Part shown: in pieces, positions 24,068 through 32,908 of the stretch
How the letters are laid out: every line of letters begins with the position of its first letter
Position numbering within the stretch: position 1 is the first letter of the stretch
Source of the DNA: Chthonomonas sp.
Lineage (GTDB): Bacteria > Armatimonadota > Fimbriimonadia > Fimbriimonadales > Fimbriimonadaceae
Direction of reading: 5' to 3'
Assembly: GCA_016788425.1 (NCBI GenBank)
Contig: JAEURQ010000002.1
Location: 620,001 to 684,000 of the forward strand
Length of the DNA: 64,000 bases
Position numbers and translations under genes: made by a program
The notes under the pieces: generated by a model
What the model saw: only the letters and a program-made list of their open reading frames with translations
What the model was told of the DNA's origin: nothing
The model's database searches: none

Positions 24068-24814
24068 TCAGGTCAATCGGAAAATCATGAGAGCTCCGAC
24101 GCTGATCACCAGGTAGGCGAATGCAACTCGAAGCGCTCTTACCGGTACAACGTGGCGGCTAGCTATCCCAACGGTCAGGCCAACGAGGGCTGCACTTGTC
24201 ACGGCCAGCAGGAAGGACCAGGGGATCGAACCGGAGAGCTCACTGGCAAATCCGGCTATTGATTGGAGGGCAATCACAAGGAGGGAAGTGGGAATTGCTT
24301 GCTCCATGGGCAAGTCCATCAACAGAGTGAGGACCGGCAGGATAAGGAAGCCGCCGCCCGCTCCGAGGGTGCCGCTGATCAGGCCAATCCCAAAGCCAAG
24401 TGTCAACACTTTGCCCGTCTTTGGGCCTTGGGATGATGGTGACGACGGTTTCCAAAGCATCTTGAACCCGACAAGGAGCATAAGAATCCCGAATCCCGCC
24501 AGGATCAATTGGTCCTTTGTCCACCAAAAAACCTGCGCCGGAAGGTTTGGAATGATCGCTTTTCTGGCGAGAACGGCCCCGGCCATTGAGGGCAGAGCGA
24601 GAAGGGTTGCCGCCTTCATTTGGGTTTGCCCTCGAACAACACCGGAGGTCGCACCAACCAGACTGGTAACTCCCACGATGAACAGTGAATTGCCAGTCGC
24701 CGAAGTAGCGCTTAGACCGAACAATCCGGTTAAGATCGGCACCGTAAGAATTCCTCCTCCTCCGCCGAACAGTCCGAGCAGTATGCCCATGGCAAAGATT
24801 GCGAACCACCCCAT
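24068..24814 (-). CDS. TSUP (TauE/SafE) family sulfite/organosulfur exporter
   Basis: A 248-residue membrane protein with seven to eight hydrophobic segments. It has two repeated family motifs, G-L-F-G-G-G-G-G-I-L-T-V-P near the start and G-T-L-G-A-G-G-G-F-L-I-L-P in the middle. TSUP proteins move sulfite, sulfoacetate or related anions. Downstream of it are the rhodanese and the persulfide dioxygenase, so export of the sulfite they make is likely. It starts 33 bases after the sigma gene with AAGGA three bases before the ATG. Confidence 0.88.
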   Translation of the reverse strand: MGWFAIFAMGILLGLFGGGGGILTVPILTGLFGLSATSATGNSLFIVGVTSLVGATSGVVRGQTQMKAATLLALPSMAGAVLARKAIIPNLPAQVFWWTKDQLILAGFGILMLLVGFKMLWKPSSPSSQGPKTGKVLTLGFGIGLISGTLGAGGGFLILPVLTLLMDLPMEQAIPTSLLVIALQSIAGFASELSGSIPWSFLLAVTSAALVGLTVGIASRHVVPVRALRVAFAYLVISVGALMIFRLT

Positions 24815-24847
24815 GTCCTTAGAGAGACGGCGTTTCCCGAAACTGAT

Positions 24848-25345
24848 TCAGGTACTGCAGATCGAAGTATCTAGAGACTGCCGGACGAGAACCCGAGCGC
24901 GAAGGAGTCGCGACTTGGCCGCGTTGTGCGTGATGCCAAGGTGCAATGCGGCCTCCACGACGGTTTGCTCTTCGAGTTCGCACGCCACGTAAATCTCCCT
25001 GTATATGGTGGGGAGTTGCTCAATCGCGTCCTTCACACAACCTTTGATAACCGCCGCGTCGAATTCGGATGCGTCATTCAATAAGTTGTGCTCCTCGGCG
25101 AACTCGAGAGCCGTGTGAATTTCTTTGTGGTGGCGCATGCGAGCGCAGACCCTAGCGCCGATGGTCCCTAGCCAGGTTCGAAAGCCCTCCTCGGATCGCA
25201 GTTGGTCATGGGCCTGAAAAGCCAACATCAGAGCCGTGGCGAGCGCATCCTCGGCATCCTCGCGATGGTTACAAACTCGAATCATCTGTCGATAGACTGC
25301 GTCTTTGTGACGATTGGCCAACGTCTCGAACGCCGACGCATTCAT
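24848..25345 (-). CDS. ECF-type RNA polymerase sigma factor, cysteine-rich
   Basis: A 165-residue sigma-70 family protein with region 2 (about 5-70, D-A-E-D-A-L-A-T-A-L) and region 4 (about 105-158, L-P-T-I-Y-R-E-I-Y, then A-A-L-H-L-G-I-T-H-N-A-A-K-S-R-L-L-R-A-R). It has five Cys: 25, 67, 103, 122 and 163, the last three residues from the end. No anti-sigma gene is adjacent. It heads the sulfur operon (TSUP, rhodanese, CstB-like), so it probably drives these genes in response to sulfide or persulfide. A 16-codon reading frame derived from a dinB start overlaps its ATG (ATGA). Confidence 0.85.
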   Translation of the reverse strand: MNASAFETLANRHKDAVYRQMIRVCNHREDAEDALATALMLAFQAHDQLRSEEGFRTWLGTIGARVCARMRHHKEIHTALEFAEEHNLLNDASEFDAAVIKGCVKDAIEQLPTIYREIYVACELEEQTVVEAALHLGITHNAAKSRLLRARVLVRQSLDTSICST

Positions 25346-25392
25346 CGGTATCCCTCTCGGTCTTGTTCTTTGGCGAGTTCAATCGGCTCCAT
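25342..25392 (-). pseudogene. 16-codon fragment of a dinB start, fused upstream of the sigma gene
   Basis: ATG at 25392 opens M-E-P-I-E-L-A-K-E-Q and six further codons, with a TGA at 25342-25344 that overlaps the ATG of the sigma gene. The first nine codons match the intact DinB gene start at 22072. It may be a broken dinB or now act as a leader peptide that couples translation to the sigma gene. Confidence 0.75.
25365..25392 (-). repeat. 28-bp direct repeat, copy upstream of the sigma gene
   Basis: It matches 22045-22072 at 27 of 28 bases, same orientation. The similarity ends abruptly on both sides. Confidence 0.9.
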
Positions 25393-25474
25393 AAACGCCA
25401 TTTTCCCCGAGCTAGGCGCGCCCGCGCCATGCGGTGGTCGGCGGCTTCAAGTGCCCGATAACCTCCCGATAAAC

Positions 25475-25822
25475 TTAGTCTAGTTCGAGAGTGACGGTGG
25501 CCAGGTGCCGCGATGCTTGGGGCCGTAAGTAGGCATCGTTGGAACGACATAGCCCCCAGCCATACAGCGTTTGCGTCTGGCCTGTGGCGGTGATCACGGT
25601 GACAAAGCAACGCCCCGAGATGATCGCGCTGCACCCCTTTTTCCCGTACGAAAACCCGACTCTGGCCAGCCGCGAAATGCCGTAGCGCACGACCTTTTGC
25701 TCGCCAAGGCAAACATTTCCAAGGCCCTCGTGAACCTCAAACGTTCCCGGCATAGCCGCGAAGGCCGCGAGGATCGCAAGCAACCCTCCGACAACCACCG
25801 CGACCCAGAATTTGATTGACAT
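25475..25822 (-). CDS. Small exported or membrane-anchored protein, unknown function
   Basis: A 115-residue protein with an N-terminal hydrophobic helix (about 5-23) and a beta-rich outer part with four Cys, at least two of which could pair. Middle segments such as Q-K-V-V-R-Y-G and T-V-I-T-A-T-G are beta-like. No family recognised. It lies 30 bases from the PEP-CTERM gene upstream on the same strand and may share its mRNA. Confidence 0.6.
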   Translation of the reverse strand: MSIKFWVAVVVGGLLAILAAFAAMPGTFEVHEGLGNVCLGEQKVVRYGISRLARVGFSYGKKGCSAIISGRCFVTVITATGQTQTLYGWGLCRSNDAYLRPQASRHLATVTLELD

Positions 25823-25852
25823 CGTCAAAACCTCAATCCTGGTGTACAGCGG

Positions 25853-26608
25853 TTACGGAGTAAACGTGCGCGACGACGCCCGGATTCCTTTTCGCAAGAC
25901 CGCAACCATGGCCAGCCCCAACGCAGCGAGCCCGGCCGGCTCCGGAACGACGGTGTACTCCAGCCGCGGTTTCGGGGTGGTTGGTGCGACCGCGCCGGTT
26001 GGGTCCGTGAACGAGAACAGCAGTTGGTCGGTCAGCGGCGGATGGCCAGCGAGCGTGGTTAGTCGGCCAGTCGCGGCCCACTTGCCCGTTCCCAGCCGAG
26101 CCTCGTTGAGCTTGATGAGGGCGGCTCCGCTGAGCGTGAGCACCAGATCGGTGCCCATCGAATCCACCGAGACGGTGGTCAGCGTATACGGCATTCCCGT
26201 GCCGAAGGTGCTCCACATCATGGCCGCCACGGAGGTCGGAATTACCGGCGTGGAGATGTCATCGGCAGTGAACGGCGTGTCTGTCACCAAGTAGTCCTCG
26301 GTCGGGTCCGGGCTGATGTAGCCGAAGCCTCCGTCCGGCGGAAACTTTGGGACATAGAGCTTGAGCTTGGCCGAGACGATCGGTCCGGCTGCGCCGGAAA
26401 CATCAAAGAGAAAGAAGTTGCGCCGCTCGGGAATGATCGTCGAGCCGATGAACGTGTTGCCGACCGCATGATTCTGGAACCCGGGGCTGTTGCTCTTAGT
26501 CCCGTCAGCGAAAAACACCCCGGTGAGATAGGAATCGATCTCCACCGCCCGGGCAGGTACGGCCGCCAGCGCGATCGCCCCCACGCAAAGAACCTGAAGC
26601 TTCTTCAT
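25853..26608 (-). CDS. PEP-CTERM exported protein
   Basis: A 251-residue protein with a signal peptide (1-21), a beta-rich body resembling surface-adhesin or DNRLRE-like domains (F-L-F-D-V-S, then S-A-K-L-K-L-Y), and a C-terminal sorting region, V-V-P-E-P-A-G-L-A-A-L-G-L. The tail after the helix is longer than usual and carries basic residues. A minus-strand TATAAT lies eight bases before the ATG, with no SD, so it is close to leaderless. Its neighbour across a 150-base gap is another PEP-CTERM gene. Confidence 0.85.
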   Translation of the reverse strand: MKKLQVLCVGAIALAAVPARAVEIDSYLTGVFFADGTKSNSPGFQNHAVGNTFIGSTIIPERRNFFLFDVSGAAGPIVSAKLKLYVPKFPPDGGFGYISPDPTEDYLVTDTPFTADDISTPVIPTSVAAMMWSTFGTGMPYTLTTVSVDSMGTDLVLTLSGAALIKLNEARLGTGKWAATGRLTTLAGHPPLTDQLLFSFTDPTGAVAPTTPKPRLEYTVVPEPAGLAALGLAMVAVLRKGIRASSRTFTP

Positions 26609-26759
26609 CAATGGCGATTATAAGAGATCATTCGCCGAATGACATGCCCCGTATGAAAACCTGGTAATCCGACCCCGCAAAATTGGCATCTAGCAACTTT
26701 CTCGGGCAAAAGTGAAACATTTCTTAACAAAAGGCTCTCAAAGGTTTCGGGAGAAAGAA

Positions 26760-27419
26760 ATGAACTTTCACAAAATTATTGTCGCCGCGGCGTGCGCCGC
26801 ACCGGCCATGGGTTTGGCCCAAATCAGCATTTACGACGCCTCTTACCGGCTGGAGGCCGACGCTCGATCCGGGGCTTCGTTCGATACCCACACCGCATTC
26901 CTCAACAACATGGGGCCGGTGCAGGGCTTCGGCCAGCAGATCGACTCCTTCGCTAACCAAGCCTCGAGCAATGTGCATACCTTTGCCAGCGCCGCCTGGA
27001 ACTGCAGCCCGACGACATTGAGTCTGTCCTTGGTGGCGTGCTGGGTTTCCGTGGACAACGGGGCCGGGAATAGCGGGCACATGATGAGCCGTGCCACCTT
27101 GGGCATTGATGTTCCGAGCGTACATGCCGTCACGACGATGGCCCAATTCGATCCGCCGAATTCGTTCACCGAAATCGACATGCTGGTGGGGACGACCTGG
27201 GTGCTGCACGTCAGCCGGACGCAGATTCAGAACTATTCGGGCTTCTGGATGCCTGGCAGCTACCGGTTGCGCTCGCAGCGGCTCTATGACCGCACCGGGA
27301 ATTCCACCGGCTGCGTGCCGTATTCCTTTGGTCTAACGGCAACGCCCGTGCCCGAGCCGGGCGGGTTGCTCGCCTTGGGCTTGGGTGGCCTTGCGCTTCT
27401 CCGTCGCAAACGCGCTTAA
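26760..27419 (+). CDS. PEP-CTERM exported protein
   Basis: A 219-residue protein: signal peptide (1-20), a beta-rich body of unknown fold, and a textbook C-terminal signal, P-V-P-E-P-G-G-L-L-A-L-G-L-G-G, then R-R-K-R. The start is ATG 26760, not the in-frame ATG 26712, because the signal peptide begins there and GGGAG precedes it at a good distance. Function unknown; a matrix or surface role is likely. Confidence 0.87.
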   Translation: MNFHKIIVAAACAAPAMGLAQISIYDASYRLEADARSGASFDTHTAFLNNMGPVQGFGQQIDSFANQASSNVHTFASAAWNCSPTTLSLSLVACWVSVDNGAGNSGHMMSRATLGIDVPSVHAVTTMAQFDPPNSFTEIDMLVGTTWVLHVSRTQIQNYSGFWMPGSYRLRSQRLYDRTGNSTGCVPYSFGLTATPVPEPGGLLALGLGGLALLRRKRA

Positions 27420-27512
27420 GCGTGCTGCGGAGATCTTGCCGTCGCGGTATGGAACGAGCGAGGACTCGAAACGATCCGGGGATGCTGAACGTCACATCTT
27501 CTACGCACTGAT

Positions 27513-27992
27513 ATGAAAAAAGCCAGCATCCTCGCCACCATCACCCTCGCCCTTTCGCTCCTCCTCATGTGGGGGTTTGCGGCGGCCGATGACGCCCCGC
27601 TCGACGCCAAGAAACTGCGCGAGATGTTGGGTCAACTTGGGCACACCGTGAAGGACCTCAATACCGAGGTCGGCAAGGAGAAGTATTCGGTCGATTTCAA
27701 AACCGAAAGCCTCAACATTCCTCTGGGGTTCGAGATCAGCCCGAGCAAGAGCTTCGTGTGGATGACGGTGAACCTGGGGCCGGCGCCCAAAACCGGCGAC
27801 GACATGACGCTGCAACTGCTGAAGCAGAACGCGAAAGTCCAGCCCACGTTCTTTTACATCACCGATGGCGGCTCGCTGATGGCGGCCATGGCAATTGACA
27901 ACCGCGCAATCTCGAACGCTGTTCTTAAGGCCCGTTCGGAGAAGATCACCGCCGACGTCGACAAAACCCGCAGCGTCTGGCAAAAGAGTTAA
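27513..27992 (+). CDS. Exported protein of unknown function
   Basis: A 159-residue protein with a signal peptide or anchor (about 1-25) and a soluble alpha/beta part of about 130 residues. The body (L-R-E-M-L-G-Q-L-G, then Y-S-V-D-F, then T-V-N-L-G, and a long C-terminal helix) is arranged like YbjN or type III chaperone-like folds, but without a clear signature. No close operon partner. Confidence 0.6.
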   Translation: MKKASILATITLALSLLLMWGFAAADDAPLDAKKLREMLGQLGHTVKDLNTEVGKEKYSVDFKTESLNIPLGFEISPSKSFVWMTVNLGPAPKTGDDMTLQLLKQNAKVQPTFFYITDGGSLMAAMAIDNRAISNAVLKARSEKITADVDKTRSVWQKS

Positions 27993-28026
27993 CCACGGCC
28001 ACGCTAGCGCGTGGTAAGACTCGGGC

Positions 28027-28497
28027 ATGCATCCGCTGCAGCTACTGATTCAAGCCATGGACACCGCTCATTGGGAGTTGGGCGAAGCATTTAAGGGCAT
28101 GCCCAACGCCGACCTGTGGCGACGGCCCCACCCGAACCTGTGGAGCGTCGGTGAAATCGCCAGCCACATCGCTTACGGAGAGGACCACAACATCGCCGGC
28201 GGAAAGGTTGGCGGACGCTTTGCCGAAGCGCATCAGCGATATTATCAGGGCCCGCTGGACGAGCCGCTGGTGCTGCCCATGACGGCCAGCGAAGTATACG
28301 AAGAGGTGAAGCGAGTGCACCGCGCCGTCATGGCCGAGTTCGCCGCGATGAACCCCGATCCCGAGGCGATTAATCCGACTCGGCCCGACTGGACCTGGCG
28401 CCAAACCTTGGAATACATGGCGTTCCACGTTGCCTACCACACGGGCCAAATCTACTCAGCGCGCCACATCATGGGGCACGAAACCGAAGACAACTAG
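28027..28497 (+). CDS. DinB-fold protein
   Basis: A 156-residue protein of the DinB superfamily. Its metal site is visible: H near residue 46 in I-A-S-H-I-A-Y, and the C-terminal A-F-H-V-A-Y-H-T-G-Q-I. Such proteins include thiol transferases and maleylpyruvate isomerase-like enzymes; the substrate here is unknown. Its 3' end overlaps the convergent DUF4256 gene by 4 bases. Confidence 0.87.
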   Translation: MHPLQLLIQAMDTAHWELGEAFKGMPNADLWRRPHPNLWSVGEIASHIAYGEDHNIAGGKVGGRFAEAHQRYYQGPLDEPLVLPMTASEVYEEVKRVHRAVMAEFAAMNPDPEAINPTRPDWTWRQTLEYMAFHVAYHTGQIYSARHIMGHETEDN

Positions 28498-29003
28498 TCG
28501 AGGTCAATGGCCGCGCGGAATCCGCGCGCGCCATAGTAGGACTGCGCTCCGTTGTGATAGATGAACACCCGGCCGAAGCGGCGGTCACCAAAAATCGCGC
28601 CGCCCAAAACGCGCATCTCGGCCTCGGACTGGAGCCAGCTCGACGTCTTGAGGTCAAACTCGCCGTGCATCTGGAGTTCGATGTATTCGCCCTCGGCTAG
28701 CAGCCTCACGCCCATCTCGGCGGCCATGTCAATGGCGGTGGTTTTCGGCGGGTGGTCTTTGCGCGATTCGAGCCCTTCGCGGTCGTAGCAGCAACTGCGG
28801 CGGCCGGTCGGGCTTTCGGCTGAGCAGTCCACCACTGAGTGTTGGCCCGATCGCCAGCGAACGACATCGGGCTCGCCGCCGCTCGCTTCCATGTGCGCAA
28901 TTGCATCCCAATGCGGCTCCAGCAGGGCCGCTGCGTCGGCCCAACTCAGGCCCGCATGGCGGCTCATATTCTTCTCAAAGCGCTCGCGAAACTTTTCAAT
29001 CAC
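28494..29003 (-). CDS. DUF4256 family protein
   Basis: A 169-residue protein that matches the whole of DUF4256. Recognisable parts are R-H-x-G-L-S-W, then M-E-A-S-G-G-E-P-D-V-V, then D-C-S-A-E-S-P-x-G-R-R-S, then C-Y-D-R-E, then F-D-L-K-T-S-S-W, and F-I-Y-H-N-G-A-Q-S-Y-Y at the end. The family is widely distributed, and its function is unknown. It starts with GTG 29003, and a minus-strand TAGCCT (29010-29015) ends six bases before it. It is divergent from the fur gene. Confidence 0.85.
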   Translation of the reverse strand: MIEKFRERFEKNMSRHAGLSWADAAALLEPHWDAIAHMEASGGEPDVVRWRSGQHSVVDCSAESPTGRRSCCYDREGLESRKDHPPKTTAIDMAAEMGVRLLAEGEYIELQMHGEFDLKTSSWLQSEAEMRVLGGAIFGDRRFGRVFIYHNGAQSYYGARGFRAAIDLD

Positions 29004-29066
29004 GATCCAAGGCTACCTGGGGAAAAGTATCTGTACTCAGTCCACAAAACCAGATAGACTAGCCGT

Positions 29067-29489
29067 ATGCACGCCGATGTGGAGTCCCGACTCCGCCACG
29101 CAAACCTTCGCCTCACGGCCCCGCGCCAGGTGGTGCTGCAGGTGGTGGAAGGTGAAGGCAAGCATCAGGATGCGGAGTTTATCGTGCGCGCGGCCCGCGT
29201 CAGGTTGGCGAAGATCTCACGTCAGGCGGTGTACAACAACCTCAACGCTTTGGTCGCGGCGGGAATTCTACGCCGGATCGAACCGGCCGGGCGGCCCGCT
29301 CTGTATGAAACCAGAGTAGGTGATAACCATCACCACCTCATCTGCCGGACCTGCCACGCCACGGTGGATATTGATTGCGCCGTCGGGGCGGCTCCGTGTC
29401 TGCAACCCAACCTTTCTCATGGCTTCGTCATTGACGAGGCCGAAGTCGTCTACTGGGGGATCTGCCCCCACTGTCAGTCCAAGTCCTAA
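29067..29489 (+). CDS. Fur/PerR family metal-dependent regulator
   Basis: A 140-residue repressor. Residues about 8-85 form the winged helix (T-A-P-R-Q-V-V-L-Q, then S-R-Q-A-V-Y-N-N-L-N-A-L). The dimer domain holds H-H-H-L-I-C-R-T-C, with a second CxxC pair (C-P-H-C) at the end for the structural zinc. It lies 9 bases before katG in the same direction, so it probably represses katG and itself, and is relieved by peroxide or low metal (FurA/PerR style). Binding-site residues alone do not tell Fur from PerR. A TAGACT at 29055-29060 ends six bases before the ATG. Confidence 0.9.
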   Translation: MHADVESRLRHANLRLTAPRQVVLQVVEGEGKHQDAEFIVRAARVRLAKISRQAVYNNLNALVAAGILRRIEPAGRPALYETRVGDNHHHLICRTCHATVDIDCAVGAAPCLQPNLSHGFVIDEAEVVYWGICPHCQSKS

Positions 29490-31697
<2,208 letters not shown>

Positions 31698-31784
31698 AAG
31701 GTCGCGAATCTGCCGGAGGGATGATGAAAATTCCCTCGGCTATACTGAGATCACAGGGCCGCGGTCTCGCGTCCCGCAACTCCT

Positions 31785-32846
31785 ATGTTTGAAGTCAAGG
31801 CTTACGCTGCCCAATCAAGTTCTTCACCTCTCGATCAAACCAGCATCCCGCGCCGCGCGAATGCGGACGACGATGTTCAGATCGAAATTCTCTTTTGCGG
31901 CATCTGCCACAGCGACCTGCACACCGCGCGCGACGAGTGGAATGCGATCATGCCCACCGTTTATCCCTGTGTTCCAGGCCACGAAATCGTGGGCAAGGTC
32001 ACGAGCGTGGGCGCGGGCGTCACCAAGTTTAAGGTCGGCGACACCGTTGGCGTCGGCTGCCTCGTGGACTCCGATGGGACGTGTCCCAACTGCGCCGATG
32101 GCTTCGAACAGTTCTGCCCGAACGGCACCTTTACCTACAACGGAGCCGATCGTCATGGCACGGCGCCGGTGACGTACGGCGGCTACTCCGAGTCGATCGT
32201 GGTCAAAGAGAGCTTTGTTCTCAGCATTCCGGAGAATCTGGACCTCGCCGGAGCCGCGCCGCTACTCTGCGCGGGCATCACCACGTACTCGCCGCTCAAG
32301 CGGGCCGGAGTCAAGCCGGGCATGCGCGTCGGCGTCGTCGGCCTTGGCGGACTTGGTCACATGGGCGTGAAACTCGCCAAGGCCATGGGCGCGCACGTCA
32401 CGGTGTTCAGCACTAGCCCCAGCAAAATCGACGACGCCAAGCGACTCGGCGCGGATGAGGTGGTCATTTCGACCGATCGCGAAGCCATGGCCGCTAAGGC
32501 TTGGTCCTACGACTTTATTCTCGACTGCGTGAGCGCCGAGCACGACATCAACACTTATGTGGCGTTGCTCACGCGCGGCGGCAACATGACCTTGGTCGGC
32601 GCGCCGCCCAACCCCATGCCTCTCTCCTCGTTTGCGCTGCTTTTTGGCAACAAATCCGTGGGCGGTTCGCTCATCGGTGGCCTCGCCGAAACGCAGGAGA
32701 TGCTCGATTTCTGCGGCAAGCACAACATCGTCAGCGACGTCGAAGTCATCCGCATGCAGGATGTGAACGAGGCTTACGAGCGCATGCTACGCGCCGATGT
32801 GAAGTACCGCTTCTGCATCGATATGGCTTCGCTCAAACAAGCCTAA
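31785..32846 (+). CDS. Zinc-dependent NADP alcohol dehydrogenase, YahK/cinnamyl type
   Basis: A 353-residue medium-chain dehydrogenase that reduces aldehydes. Catalytic zinc ligands are in C-G-I-C-H-S-D-L and P-G-H-E-I-V-G; the nucleotide fold has G-L-G-G-L-G-H-M-G. The structural zinc loop is V-D-S-D-G-T-C-P-N-C, then F-C, so one of the usual four Cys is replaced by Asp. An acidic ligand there occurs in some other members and may still bind zinc. A TATACT at about 31740 suggests a 30-40 base leader with no clear SD. Confidence 0.9.
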   Translation: MFEVKAYAAQSSSSPLDQTSIPRRANADDDVQIEILFCGICHSDLHTARDEWNAIMPTVYPCVPGHEIVGKVTSVGAGVTKFKVGDTVGVGCLVDSDGTCPNCADGFEQFCPNGTFTYNGADRHGTAPVTYGGYSESIVVKESFVLSIPENLDLAGAAPLLCAGITTYSPLKRAGVKPGMRVGVVGLGGLGHMGVKLAKAMGAHVTVFSTSPSKIDDAKRLGADEVVISTDREAMAAKAWSYDFILDCVSAEHDINTYVALLTRGGNMTLVGAPPNPMPLSSFALLFGNKSVGGSLIGGLAETQEMLDFCGKHNIVSDVEVIRMQDVNEAYERMLRADVKYRFCIDMASLKQA

Positions 32847-32855
32847 CGCCAACAA

Positions 32856-32888
32856 AAAGCGGCCCGCTCATGTAGAGCGGGCCGCTTT
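32856..32888. terminator. Bidirectional rho-independent terminator
   Basis: A perfect 14-bp stem (32856-32869 with 32875-32888) and a five-base loop. The arms begin with AAA and end with TTT, so it works for both the dehydrogenase (plus) and the convergent subtilase (minus). Confidence 0.92.
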
Positions 32889-32908
32889 CTTGTGTCTACC
32901 AGTTCGAC

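Noticed and set aside
22045-25392. An insertion sequence or transposon as the source of the sulfur module
   Set aside because: No transposase, no terminal inverted repeats and no integrase frame are visible. A 28-bp direct repeat is too long for a usual IS target duplication.
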